A stretch of DNA of 64,000 nt from Leishmania panamensis (lineage: Eukaryota > Euglenozoa > Kinetoplastea > Trypanosomatida > Trypanosomatidae), in the NCBI RefSeq assembly GCF_000755165.1, contig NC_025878.1:62001-126000 (forward strand), read 5' to 3'. Every line of letters starts with the position of its first letter. The stretch's first letter is position 1. Both the position numbers and the translations under genes were made by a program. Positions 18,795 through 29,243 of the stretch are shown in pieces. Under the pieces are notes generated by a model. It had not been told where the DNA came from. It searched no databases and saw only the letters and a list, made by a program, of their open reading frames with translations.

Positions 18795-21700
18795 TCATGT
18801 GGAAGCGACGTGCCTGCGACCCTCCACGTCACCACAAGCCGCCAGCAATGCCCTCGAGAAGAACTGCGGTCGAATGCAGTAGAGGGCGGAGCCATCGCAC
18901 AGCACACGCTGGCTCACGGTGGAGTCCTGACCGCCGATATAGTTCAGCACCCCGTAGTAGGCACCGATGGAAAGGACGTACCTGTGGTACCCCTCGAAGG
19001 ACACTCCGAGCTTGCGAGAGCAGTGCAGAAGACCAGGGGAGGCAAACACGATGGCCTGCGTCTTTGCCTGCACCGCCGCCGCCGAGAGGAAGCCGCCCGC
19101 CACGCCGCCGCCCGTGAGGATGATTTTGGTTTGAAGCAGGTCCTTCTTGTAGTGCACGAAATCCCTGAGGTCCGTCGCGAGGTTCCGTGCCGCGAACGGG
19201 ATCAGGCGGGTAGCGAAGGACATGATGTGCACCATGACATCGATCCAGTCATACGGCATGAAGATAGAGAGCGGGGACAGGGCGATAGCGTCGACCCAGC
19301 CTACCATGGCCACGATGGAGGACATGGCATAGCGGTTGTTCAGTACAAGGAGGGTCGTGTTCGCGGTGGCCGGCAGCAGGAACTCGTGCATCTCCCACGG
19401 CATGCCATCCGCCTCAAACTCCTTCACGACGCCGTTGTAGGTGATGCCGCGAGTGCCGAACCAGTTGTTGAAGTCAACGGTGCGCGTCACGTTTGTGCGG
19501 GCGCCGACAAGCTCCTTCAGCAGGGCAATGTCGACGACGCGAAACGAGTTGTCCTGGCCCAGCTGCAGCGTGCACACTGGATAGCGGTGATAGAGCTCCA
19601 ACTGTGACAGTGCCGTGGCACAGGGCGGGCCGCGGGCAAGACTCTGCGGTTTCGTGGTCATCAGTGACGTTCCGTACCACCCGAGCAGCACGCACGACAC
19701 GCCGAGCAGCATCACCGCGGCGACGAGAAAGAAGGACGCGTGGATGTTGGCGAGGGTGCGGGGGGCAAAGATAATGTTCAGCACGTTGTGAATCATAATG
19801 GCAAGGCAGAACAGCCCCATGTGCCAGCCGACAAGAGGAAACACCATAATCCAGCATCCGCCGATATAGGTCATCACGATGATGTAGGAAACGCGCAGCA
19901 GCCAACTTCGGCCCGGACGTCGCAGGCACGAGATCGCTAACGAAACGAAGGCGCCGTTCAGCACCGACGCGACAATTGCCGAGGTCCCATAGCGGTGGTT
20001 GTGGCTCTGGAAGCCCAGGGCAAAGGTCACGTAGCACCAGACAAGTGTCATCATCCACAGGGTGAGGCGCAGCAGCGACCCGCTTAGCGAGTTCGACAGG
20101 GCGTCAGAGTAGTAGTGCACCACGTACGCCGCCACGAGAGTCGCTGTAAAGGTCGCGACATAGAGAAAGACAATGTGACTGAGCAGAAAGCTGATTCCGA
20201 GCAGCAGACTGATGACCAGCGGGATACCGCAGATGACGTAGGCGGAGGTCCGCAGCATGAAGCGCGCGTCGAGCTCCTTCAGCTGGTCTTTGGAAGCGTT
20301 GCCGAAATTGAGGGCCAACAAAAAGGGAAGCGCGGCAAGTCGGTTGTCCCTGTCACGCGTCGTGGGGGAAGCGAAGACGCCGGTGAAGAAGAAAATGTGC
20401 GTGAAGGCGGTCACCAACAGCGCGCTGAGCCAGCCGGTCGCGAAAGAGACTTCGAGGCCGCGCAGCGGGTTGCTGTGCACCGCGTATACAAAGAAGATAA
20501 TGAACTGGGTGATGACAAGCACAAAGAATAGGATGACCTCCGCCACAGTGCCCCAGTAACTCCCGAGATGCTCGAAGAGAGGGATGATGTTGCTGTTGTA
20601 CACCGCAAGGAGGCAGTCCGCCGCACGCGTGCAGAGGGAGGCGCCTTGGATGGCCACCATGAGCAGCACGGCGCCCAGCGGGAAGACGTAGAAGGGATTC
20701 GCAAAGAAGCCAAAGAAGAGCGTAATAATGATGCTGGCGCAGAAGACAGCGCAGAAGACAAGGGCGGCGGCGAAGTATATCATGTTGATCAGCGTGATGC
20801 CCACCAGGAGGAGTCGGTAGAGGGCGCGCAAAGGGTACGGGACACCGACGTACCACTTCCGATCCGACACATCCAACCCGCGAATGCCGAGCTCGGTGGT
20901 CGTCTTGAGACCGGAGGCGAAGTTGTCCAGGATTTTGTAGCGCTCGCCGCATTCGCTGCTTTCGACAGTCGTGCGCCAGCGCAGCAGCTCGTCGAGGAAG
21001 AAAAGCGCAAGGCTGCGTGGAAGCGGCGCCACCACTTCCGCCCACGGCATCGTCGCCCCGGCACCGGTCTCTTCTTTCCCAGTGCCGTCGTACTCTGGCA
21101 ACAGCAGCGACGACCTCTCCGTGAGACACGTCATCAGCGGCTTCAAGTCTGGGTGAGCACTCTGGTTCGCGTCGTCCATGTACTGCGACGAGACCCACAA
21201 GGATCTCATCGGCTCTGCGGAGAGCGAGGAAACCGACTGCACGAGGGCGTCAGCCTGCGACGTCTTTGCGGCGCCGCTGGTGGCCCCTTCCTCGTGTGCC
21301 GTTCCAGAGTCGATGCCAATGCTCTCCAGCTCGTAATCCTTGACGGTCAGTCCACGCTCGTTGACGGCCCGCTTCAGTTCCGCGTAGTACTTCTCCACCC
21401 GATCCGCATACGCGCTCCAGAGCCCCTCCTCGTCACACTTGTTCTGGCCGCCCAGCTCGACTGGCAGCACCTCCGCATCGAAGAGATCCAGCAGCGCGCC
21501 TTGCTTGATGTCGGTGTCATCGATGATCTGAATTCGGTCGGCCACGATGGCGGGAAGGTGCTTGAAGATCGGCTTTGCCATGATGGCGAGCGTACGACTC
21601 ATCTTGCAGATGTACATCTTATCCACCACACCAGGGTAAAACTTCGAGATGCGCAACGCGATGTCGGCCTGGAAAGTCATGTCAACGTTTTGCAAGAGGC

Positions 21701-22145
21701 TAGCGCCGTCCTGGTTGATGAGCATCACCATCTGGCAGCGCTTGTTCTCCTTGCGTAGGCGTGTGCCGTAGCTAATGATCATGTCGAAGGAGCGGCGCTT
21801 CTCGTCGCGGTACTTGGCCTGCGGGCGGTCGCGCCTTGTATTGATGTAAAAAGCTACACGCCCCGCCTTGTCTTTGCCAATTTCAAACATAATGCCCTGG
21901 CGCAGCGACTCGCGCATGTAGTCCGTCAGCTCGTACGAGGCGAGCTCATTCGCCTCCATCGCGAAGCGCCGGTGCAGCTTTGCGACCGTCTCATCAACGC
22001 TGAACTTTTTGTTCGCGAGGAAGCCGTAAATCCACGCATCGAAGTAGCCATGTTTGATGTCGAGCTGCTCCTTCACCCTATCGACCTCGTCGCGGTGGGA
22101 AATGGCGAGGGTGCCCAAGTCACTGAGGGAAGTGTATCCGGGCAT
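18795..22145 (-). CDS. CRAL-TRIO/Sec14-like domain fused to polytopic membrane region and lipase-3-like pseudoenzyme domain (copy 2)
   Basis: 1116 residues from the ATG at 22145 (MPGYTSLSDLG), the first in-frame ATG. It is a clear paralogue of the gene at 13914-17330: same N-terminal helices (YFDAWIYGFLANKKFSVDE), a CRAL-TRIO domain at about 75-235 with KFYPGVVDKMYIC and LPVELGG, a variable linker, and roughly a dozen hydrophobic segments. A C-terminal lipase-like segment contains TGGGVAGG at 1011-1018 followed by IVFASPG. Gly1014 takes the place of the lipase nucleophile serine, and the His of GHS is also lost, so this copy is further from an active lipase than copy 1. Tandem placement with copy 1 points to an old duplication. 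I infer a membrane protein that binds a phosphoinositide or other lipid on the cytosolic side; the ligand cannot be told from sequence. Confidence 0.85.
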   Translation of the reverse strand: MPGYTSLSDLGTLAISHRDEVDRVKEQLDIKHGYFDAWIYGFLANKKFSVDETVAKLHRRFAMEANELASYELTDYMRESLRQGIMFEIGKDKAGRVAFYINTRRDRPQAKYRDEKRRSFDMIISYGTRLRKENKRCQMVMLINQDGASLLQNVDMTFQADIALRISKFYPGVVDKMYICKMSRTLAIMAKPIFKHLPAIVADRIQIIDDTDIKQGALLDLFDAEVLPVELGGQNKCDEEGLWSAYADRVEKYYAELKRAVNERGLTVKDYELESIGIDSGTAHEEGATSGAAKTSQADALVQSVSSLSAEPMRSLWVSSQYMDDANQSAHPDLKPLMTCLTERSSLLLPEYDGTGKEETGAGATMPWAEVVAPLPRSLALFFLDELLRWRTTVESSECGERYKILDNFASGLKTTTELGIRGLDVSDRKWYVGVPYPLRALYRLLLVGITLINMIYFAAALVFCAVFCASIIITLFFGFFANPFYVFPLGAVLLMVAIQGASLCTRAADCLLAVYNSNIIPLFEHLGSYWGTVAEVILFFVLVITQFIIFFVYAVHSNPLRGLEVSFATGWLSALLVTAFTHIFFFTGVFASPTTRDRDNRLAALPFLLALNFGNASKDQLKELDARFMLRTSAYVICGIPLVISLLLGISFLLSHIVFLYVATFTATLVAAYVVHYYSDALSNSLSGSLLRLTLWMMTLVWCYVTFALGFQSHNHRYGTSAIVASVLNGAFVSLAISCLRRPGRSWLLRVSYIIVMTYIGGCWIMVFPLVGWHMGLFCLAIMIHNVLNIIFAPRTLANIHASFFLVAAVMLLGVSCVLLGWYGTSLMTTKPQSLARGPPCATALSQLELYHRYPVCTLQLGQDNSFRVVDIALLKELVGARTNVTRTVDFNNWFGTRGITYNGVVKEFEADGMPWEMHEFLLPATANTTLLVLNNRYAMSSIVAMVGWVDAIALSPLSIFMPYDWIDVMVHIMSFATRLIPFAARNLATDLRDFVHYKKDLLQTKIILTGGGVAGGFLSAAAVQAKTQAIVFASPGLLHCSRKLGVSFEGYHRYVLSIGAYYGVLNYIGGQDSTVSQRVLCDGSALYCIRPQFFSRALLAACGDVEGRRHVAST

Positions 22146-24454
22146 CACGATTTCACGGCGCGTGTGGCACAGTAGGGAAGGAGAACTCGGTAGTAGTTGC
22201 CCAGTGAACAGATGGCGCCACAAGACAAAAAAGGCGGAGGGGCAATTTCTACGCTTCCCAGTGGCTCTTCTCTGCTTCGCACCTCGAGAGCGGTTACTAT
22301 GAAGACTGAGGTAGTTTCAGTCATTTGGTAAAAGAACAGGCGGCCCTCGCAGTGCAGTCGGCGGGGAGGAGAAGGTGTCTGAGACGTGGGGAATGAGGAC
22401 TGGTGGCGGAGACGTCGAGGACGACGGTCAAAGCTCCGTTTGAGGGACGCGTGGGCACAGCTGCAGGGATAAGGCGTTATGTCGCCGGAGTCCTTGGCCA
22501 GAGCGACGGTGGTTCGTCTGCTGGAGGGCGGCAGAGTACGTTATGGGAGCAACGAGAAAGGGGTGCATGCAGCGCGCAAAGAAGCATCGCCGGTGCACTC
22601 TCGCTTCGCACTCTTCACTTTCTTAACTTCTCGCAGTGATCCAGCGAATCCATACATGCAGGGCCAGACGCATCGTTAAAGCCAAAGTACACGTGTGCGT
22701 GTGTAGGAAGTTGCATCGCACAAAACAAAAAAATAGGAAGACATAAGGCGAGCATCAGCGATGCTCCCCGCGCAGACCAACAGTGAATGGGGTGGGGCCG
22801 CGGTGCTGGAGAAGAGAGAGTCGCTCCACTGATACGCGTGATTCAACAAGACGAACAAATGGCGGATACGAACTCTACAAGGCAGGGGAGCGCGCAGAGC
22901 GTCAAAGTGAACGAAAAGTAAGGCTGAGAATAAGAGCAAGAGAGAGAGACCGAGCCATGAGAGAGGGAGGGAGGGAGGGGACCGAAGCAGACGTGAAGGT
23001 AGCCCATGCCCACTCGTTGGGGGGGGGGGGGCGATGTATCATAACAAATTGCCCCCTTCGCCAGCGCCTCTCAAGTCACCCTCACCCTGGTCAGTACTTC
23101 CCTTTTTGGCTTCCTTCTCACCGTCCTGTCTCTCCCCACATGAGCGTGGGCGTTCCCTTGCGGGCTCCCTCGCCTTCAACGCTCCGATCAGCATGTCCGC
23201 ATGATGAAAAAACTTCTCGCTTCCTTCTGCGCATTTTTGCACTGGCTCCGGCGGAGAGCAGATTAGAGAACGTCATCCAAACGAGACGCACGACAGCACT
23301 GCTAGCCAGTGGCGGGTCTGAGCATGGGTTGTCAGCCGTCGCCGACCCCCGGCAAGACCACACATGCCCAACCGCGCCAGGAGTACAAAATGAAGAGGAG
23401 AAAGAGCAGGTCGGAGCCTTGTCGAGAAGACACCCAGGACAGCACGAGTCGAAGAGGAAAAAGAAAGGGCGGGGGACGCAGAAACACGGAACGGCAAAAT
23501 CAAAGAGAGCGAATTCTGGTTCGAGACGCACTCAGCTCGCACACACAGGCACGTGGCAGCGGCACCTCCACTCCTGTTGCACCCCCGAGAGGTCACGGAA
23601 AAGGAGACGACGGTGCAGCGCAGCCGTGTGCCACGACTTCCCCGTGCACCGCGTCCACTCGTGGTCATCCAAGGGAAACGGCGGGTAGGGTAAAGTGAAA
23701 AGAAGGTGGCTTCGAGGCACGTGCGATGGCGACGCGTGAAGTGGGGCAAGCGGACGCCACAACGAACGAATGAAACAGCCACTTCACACTTCGCGGGTGG
23801 AGAAACGAAGAAAAGAGAATCGAAGCGACGGAAAAGAAGGGAGGGGGAAATGGAGTAGAAGGGAAGGGGGGGTTGGTGCCAGCGGGGGGTAGGAGAGGGG
23901 GAAGCGGACTACGTCTTCCCTCTCCTACTCCTTCGCGCCGCTAATGAAAGCAGCGGAACCCCTCCACGGGTAAAGAAAAGAAGAAGAGTTTAGCTAGCCC
24001 ACGGTGTTTCAGTTCTCGTTCCGCTCTCCCCACAGCACACGCACCACGATGAACACCTCGTTTGTGCCCTCTGCCCTTCTCGCCATTTCTCCTGCCCAGA
24101 GTGCTCAGTGAAGGTGTCAGTGGAGAGAGAAAGAGGGGGGGCCAGGCGAGGGCAAACGTACAGCGGCAGGGGAGACGGAGCTCCAGCCGCGGCGGGGAAG
24201 CAGAGAAAGTGAAAATGAAAAACAACAAATTTTAAAGAAAAAACGAAGCGCGCAGAAAAGAATGGGAGAAGTGCACCCAAATACGGGACAGTGAAGGAGG
24301 AAAAGGCGCCCACCCCCCTTGACACGTGTGGGTGCCATCGCGTCGATACGGCTGCAGGTTCTGGTGGTGACTCCGGGCTGGAGACACGTGTCGATCTGGG
24401 GGTCGTGCTTACAGAGGCGCCTCTCCTCATAGAGAAGAAAATTGCAATCGGTGC
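22146..24454. other. Long intergenic spacer
   Basis: 2.3 kb without a supported gene. It is purine-rich on the plus strand, with a 13-base G run at 23019-23031 and several AG-rich blocks. These give long low-complexity plus-strand open frames (for example 22783-23688) that I do not believe are genes. Confidence 0.6.
23019..23031. repeat. Poly-G run (13 bases)
   Basis: An uninterrupted run of 13 G residues on the plus strand in the spacer between the transporter and CRAL-TRIO genes. Its length could vary with sequencing or polymerase slippage. Confidence 0.8.
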
Positions 24455-26062
24455 CTACCATGAAGAGAGGACAGCGCCGTAGATGGCAGCGCTCGTGCCC
24501 CACACCACGGCAATAACACCAGCCAGCAGCAGTGCGTAGGTGCCAAGGAAGTGGCCCCAGCCAACGCGAGCGACCGAGAAGCCGCCCGAGTACATCATGA
24601 ACAGCGATGGGAAGATGAAGCCAACGAAGCCCCCGCAGAAGCCACCCAGCAGACCAAAGACGGTGGTGATGCGCGGGATAAAGAGGCCGGCGGCGAGGGC
24701 CCCCGCAGCTTGTAGGGCACACAAGAGTGCATTCTTCCACCAGGGCACGCGAGATACATCGGTGCCTATCATGTAGTAGACACAGTCGCGGCAGGGTATC
24801 AGATGCAGAGCGAAGCCTACGCAGATTTTGAGCATCATGCCAGCGTACGAAACGGCCATGAGATGGTCCTTGAGGGGGTTGTACATGGCCAAGATGGAGT
24901 CGTTCACCTCAGGACCGAAGTCAAGATAGCCGAAGAGACCTGTCAGGAAGTAGAGCACGGCGCACAGCGACATTCCGAGGAGTGCTGACAAGAAGACGCG
25001 GTGAACGGAGAACTTGTACATCTCACGTGAGATCTCCGGCGCGTTCACCTGCGCTATGAAGGCAAACATGAGGCTCGACAAGCCATTGATGGCCGTGTTG
25101 CCGGTTTGGAAAGAGACAAGGTCGTCCCTCATGCCGCGCTCCTGCAGGCTCTGGGCAGAGTGAATGACACACGTGATGGTGAAGAAGACAACAAAGAGGA
25201 TGGCCACTGTCGACACAATGCGCAGCGAGTTGATCTCCTTCAGCACGCACATGGGGAGTATCACGACGATCCACAGCATCGATGTAATGAGCCGATAGCC
25301 CGGCTCGGACTTGATGTAGTCCGAGGCAGCTGGCGAGTTCTTCAGGAAGCCGGTGAGGATACTCTTGAGGGCAATGATGTACGAGACATCACCGCCAAAG
25401 CAAAGCACCCACATGACAAAGACCACAAAGTAGTCCCAGCCGCGGCCCATCAAGCGGCGCGCGATGATCTCCCAGTTGTACAGCGCGGTTTTGTGCGACA
25501 CAATGGCGAGCAGCACAAAGGAGTACACCGCCATGGTCACCACGACCATCAAGTAGATCACAGCCATCCCTATTCCACTCATCTGAAAGGCCGCAGGGAG
25601 TCCGATGATGCCGCCACCAATCGTGGAGCTGGCGATGCTGAAGGCCGAGGAGAGGATGCCACCATACGGCATGATCACCTGCAGTATCCGCAACACGGGA
25701 TTGGTGGTGTGGCGGCGGCGCCACACACGGTCCTCACGGTCGCGTCGCTCCGCCTCAAGGATCTGCTGCGCGATGTCTACGTTAGCCAATTGCCGCTTGT
25801 ACCCTTCTGCTACTGGCTCACGCTCATCGCTGAGCGAGGAGGACTCAAGCTTCTTGGATTCCTTGGTTTTACAGTCCGCGTCGCTATCTCCCACCTCAAC
25901 CTCATCCGCCAGGTAGTCCTGGTTGAGGTCATCGTTCAGCATGTTCAGCCCGTCCTCGCCGTACTCCGGCGGGTCTTCTGGCATGTTGTCCAGGACCGCC
26001 CGGTCCTGCTCGTGCTTAAGATGCAGCGCATCGTTAGCGCTGTGGTTTCCTCTGGTCGGCAT
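24455..26062 (-). CDS. Amino acid transporter, AAAP family (AATP11-like), copy 1
   Basis: 535 residues. A charged cytosolic N-terminal tail of about 125 residues is followed by about 11 membrane segments typical of the amino acid/auxin permease family. The first is the conserved substrate-site helix (SIASSTIGGGIIGLPAAFQ). Others include FVVFVMWVLCFGGDVSYI, the ILPMCVLKEINSLR loop and the YLDFGPEV motif. The family moves amino acids across the plasma membrane, usually by proton symport. This copy is the most divergent of the three in the window: its tail is acidic with a DxxDxD-like stretch, and helix 1 has STIGGG where the other two have SSIGAG or SCIGAG. The substrate cannot be read from the sequence. 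Confidence 0.93.
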   Translation of the reverse strand: MPTRGNHSANDALHLKHEQDRAVLDNMPEDPPEYGEDGLNMLNDDLNQDYLADEVEVGDSDADCKTKESKKLESSSLSDEREPVAEGYKRQLANVDIAQQILEAERRDREDRVWRRRHTTNPVLRILQVIMPYGGILSSAFSIASSTIGGGIIGLPAAFQMSGIGMAVIYLMVVVTMAVYSFVLLAIVSHKTALYNWEIIARRLMGRGWDYFVVFVMWVLCFGGDVSYIIALKSILTGFLKNSPAASDYIKSEPGYRLITSMLWIVVILPMCVLKEINSLRIVSTVAILFVVFFTITCVIHSAQSLQERGMRDDLVSFQTGNTAINGLSSLMFAFIAQVNAPEISREMYKFSVHRVFLSALLGMSLCAVLYFLTGLFGYLDFGPEVNDSILAMYNPLKDHLMAVSYAGMMLKICVGFALHLIPCRDCVYYMIGTDVSRVPWWKNALLCALQAAGALAAGLFIPRITTVFGLLGGFCGGFVGFIFPSLFMMYSGGFSVARVGWGHFLGTYALLLAGVIAVVWGTSAAIYGAVLSSW

Positions 26063-29000
26063 ATCTCACGTTGCGTTGGTTTGTCGAGGTACACAGAGGG
26101 AAGTGGGGAAAGTGTTGGTGCAGGTGGATGAGCCTGTGCGCTCCTTACAACTCTTTCACTGCCTTGGTTTTCACTTCTTGGGCCTCTTACTTGATGAGCT
26201 CACATGCGCAGTCCAGACAAGACTCGAGAGCAAGTCGTAGGCGATAGGGGAGCGAGGTGGCGACGCACACGCAGGTCAAAGAAGGCGGTGTGCGTGTTGC
26301 GCGTATACGACCGAAGGAGGAGGGAGGAGTTGGAGGAGGAGCCAGACGGAGGTGGCACAGATATGTGCGGCAGGGAGAGAGAGAATAGGCAACGCTGAAC
26401 AAGGCAGCAGGTACTGGGAGAGCTAGAGGGAACAGCCCGACCTGAGAGGGAGAAGGAGTGCAGTCGTGAAGCAGAGGAGGCCCATAATAAGCACTCCCTT
26501 AATGAAGACGGTTACCAGGCATTAGGCCCATCTCCGAAGAGTCAAGCAGGGCGCCAGCTCTCCTTCGTGAGACTCGGCTGAAACCCGGTAAAGGTGCTCT
26601 TCCCGCGCGCGCCTGTTACACGCATTCCTATTGTGTTTCTGCAACTGGCGATTGATGTATCGCTTCGACGTTAGGTTAGAGGAACTCTGCAAAGCGAGAA
26701 AGAAAGGTGAAGCGGGTCACCTGTGAGAGACTTCTTCTCTCTCCCTGTACGGTGGACAGAGCAGCAGCAGCGTTGTCACTCCCCGTTGATCATAGTGGGG
26801 TGGCTGAGGGCCACACATGCCAGCAACGGCGCTCATCGTCAGAAAGGGAAGCGAAAAAAGCGGAGGTGACACCGCTCTGCACGACCAGAGCAAGGGGGAG
26901 GTGCTGCGATCACCATGCCGCACCACGAGCCTAAACGTGCGCCTGAGAAACACCAAGGCTGCAGAGACGGGAGAGACGCGAAGCGGTCGTGAAAAGACAG
27001 GTACGAGAGAAAGAGACGAAGAGACCACCTAATGACCAGTCCTGAACCCACACACATCAATGCGCGCGTACATGAGCGACGCCAACTGAAGATCCGCAGC
27101 AAATCAACGCAGAATAAGAGAGAACCAGCGAAACGACGCTGAACAAGGAAGGGACAGGCGAAAAGGGCCGTGTCACCGACTCGCTCCTTCGTGTCCTGTG
27201 CTCGTATCTGTGGGTGACGTAGTCAGCGGGAGGCACAGCACACACACACACACAATTACTCACCTTGCACACTCTGCATAACCCCATCGCAGTAGCTTCG
27301 CTGATTCGAAGGCGCACAGTTTCAAAATAAAGCGCACGTACGCAGAGAGAGAGACACACAGACGCACGCCAGAGGAACTAACGGGGTACTGCTCAGGGGG
27401 AAGCGAGCGGCATGGCCGCAAGAAGAGGTGAAGAGAGGGGAAAGAAAGGCTGTGTGGTGGTGTGTGCCGAGTGGAAAATTGAAGAAGGTGCCGCATCTGA
27501 ATCGAAAGCGGAGTGAGGCAAAACGCGGGTGCGGTGAATACCCCAGTAATAAGAGCTGAGGGGGAGAAAAAGCGAAGGAGGCGTGATGCCATCGTCAGTT
27601 GTGCTTAGACACTTGGCATCACCCTCCTTCATTGGCTCGTATCCGACCCACACCACGTCGTAATCGAGGAGGGCATCAGGAAAAAGAACAAAGCAGCACT
27701 CCAGCTGGTCTTCCTAGCCGCCCTCCTCCTCCGTCCCAACCGCCCATTTTTCGACGTTTCGCCGTGCAACCACTCCTGCGTGTGGCGCTGCTGCACAACC
27801 GCTGCCATCGAGCCCTCCCTCGCCCATCGTGCTGTCCGTCTGCAAGGCGGCAAGGGCAAAGGACAAACACTAAAAACCGGAGGAGGGGGAGGAGAGATGA
27901 TGACATCCCCCCGGGCACGAGAGCACGTGAAGAAGGCACAACTGGGGAGGGGGGAGAGTGAAAGTGGCCACGAAGAAGGATGAGGGTTGGCACCCCTGAA
28001 CGGCAACACCTGATAACGCATGTCCGCCGACGGAGAGAGAAAGAGGTGCACGTTGTGTTACGCATGGGAAAATGCGGCAGCGTGCACGTTGTAAAGAACG
28101 ACTGTGCGTCTCCCTCCCCTCCCTCCCTCCTTCTCCAATTTGCTCGAAGTACGGCGCAGAGACAGGAGGAGTGGAAAACAGAAAGGAAAGAGGGAGCGGT
28201 ACACAATGGAGGGGTGGGTGGACCACAGCCCCGACAGAAGCCACACAAGCACACCGCCGCACAGCTGCCAAATAAGCACGCTGAAGAAGTTGTGACGCAG
28301 ACGAGAGAAGAATCCAGCCAACGTGTGCGGCGCATAACAGGAAGAGAAAGTCGGTCCATTTTTGCCGCCTATGCAGACCCATAAAGTTGCATGGAAAAGG
28401 GGGGGTAGGGAAGAATGAGAACCCCGGAGCTGCGAAAGCGCAAGTGACGGCAGGAGATGGGCGGAAGTAGAAGGGAGAGGTGGCGGAGGAGGTTATGAAC
28501 GGATCAGCAAGACCAAAAAGGCAAAAAACACGAGTGCGCATTGAAGGAAACGGAGAAGTGACGCTTTACAGCGAAGTAATTCAGAGGGAGCCCTAAAAGA
28601 GGGGAAGACAGAGGGGTGAGGCAGTGGCGGCCAGTGCGGGAGTACGGGGAGGGTACAGCGGTAGAAAAGCGCGGTGGCGGGTCTCTGAGAAGGGAAGCGC
28701 GAGAAGACCAAATAAATTAGAACTTTTCACCTCCGTATTACAATAAACGCATGAAGCGAGATTGATTGAGCTCCCCATCCCATCGACAGGCACAGACAAG
28801 CACACAAACGCCCCCACCTCCCTGCAAAAGCATCACCACACCTCATCCTCTGAAAGAGTAGACGCGAATTCGAAACGATTTGCGCACACACCACGTCATG
28901 AGAATGCATGAGAGACAAGATCGACAATATGAGCGCCTATACGCGAAGACGACGTTGCTCTCACATGCGGCGTGGCGTACGCTGGACTACAGGAACATCT

Positions 29001-29243
29001 TACATTGACAGAGTGGCACCGCTACCTGTTGAAGAGCAAGCAAAAACTAAAACGCAGCAGCACCTGCACGAAACTGGGCTCCATAAGAAATGGCACAGTC
29101 ACAGAAAGACAAAAAAAACAATAAATACAACAACACCGCTGTGTTTCCCATATCATCATAAAAAAGCCTCCGCTGGACGGTTCCGCAGGCGTCGGATTCG
29201 TACAGCCAACAAAAGTAGCGCCATGACACGTATCCTACTCGTG
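26063..29243. other. Long intergenic spacer between transporter copies 1 and 2
   Basis: 3.2 kb without a supported gene. Most of it is A/G-rich on the plus strand with short GA and CA repeats (for example CA repeats near 27238-27253). No tRNA- or snRNA-like structure was seen. It presumably consists of UTRs and trans-splicing or polyadenylation signals. Confidence 0.6.

Noticed and set aside
18615..19607. Plus-strand open frame (330 codons) overlapping the 3' end of a CRAL-TRIO gene
   Set aside because: Mostly antisense to the real gene, and its spacer part contains a poly-A run and low complexity.
20568..21758. Long plus-strand open frame (396 codons) opposite the CRAL-TRIO membrane gene
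   Set aside because: It lies antisense to a well-supported gene and is a by-product of GC-rich third codon positions; its translation has no recognisable domain.
23515..23535. GGTTCGAGAC-like sequence resembling a tRNA B box
   Set aside because: No matching A box, no acceptor or anticodon stems can be drawn around it.
22783..23688. Plus-strand open frame (301 codons) in the spacer
   Set aside because: Arg/Lys/Glu-rich translation of purine-rich spacer DNA; opposite in direction to the gene cluster and without protein-like structure.
25106..26131. Plus-strand open frame (341 codons) opposite transporter copy 1
   Set aside because: Antisense shadow of a clear transporter gene; highly charged composition with many His and Arg residues, typical of such shadows.
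26461..26660. Spacer stretch checked for tRNA or small RNA because of its mixed composition
   Set aside because: No cloverleaf, no B box and no snoRNA box motifs were found by eye.
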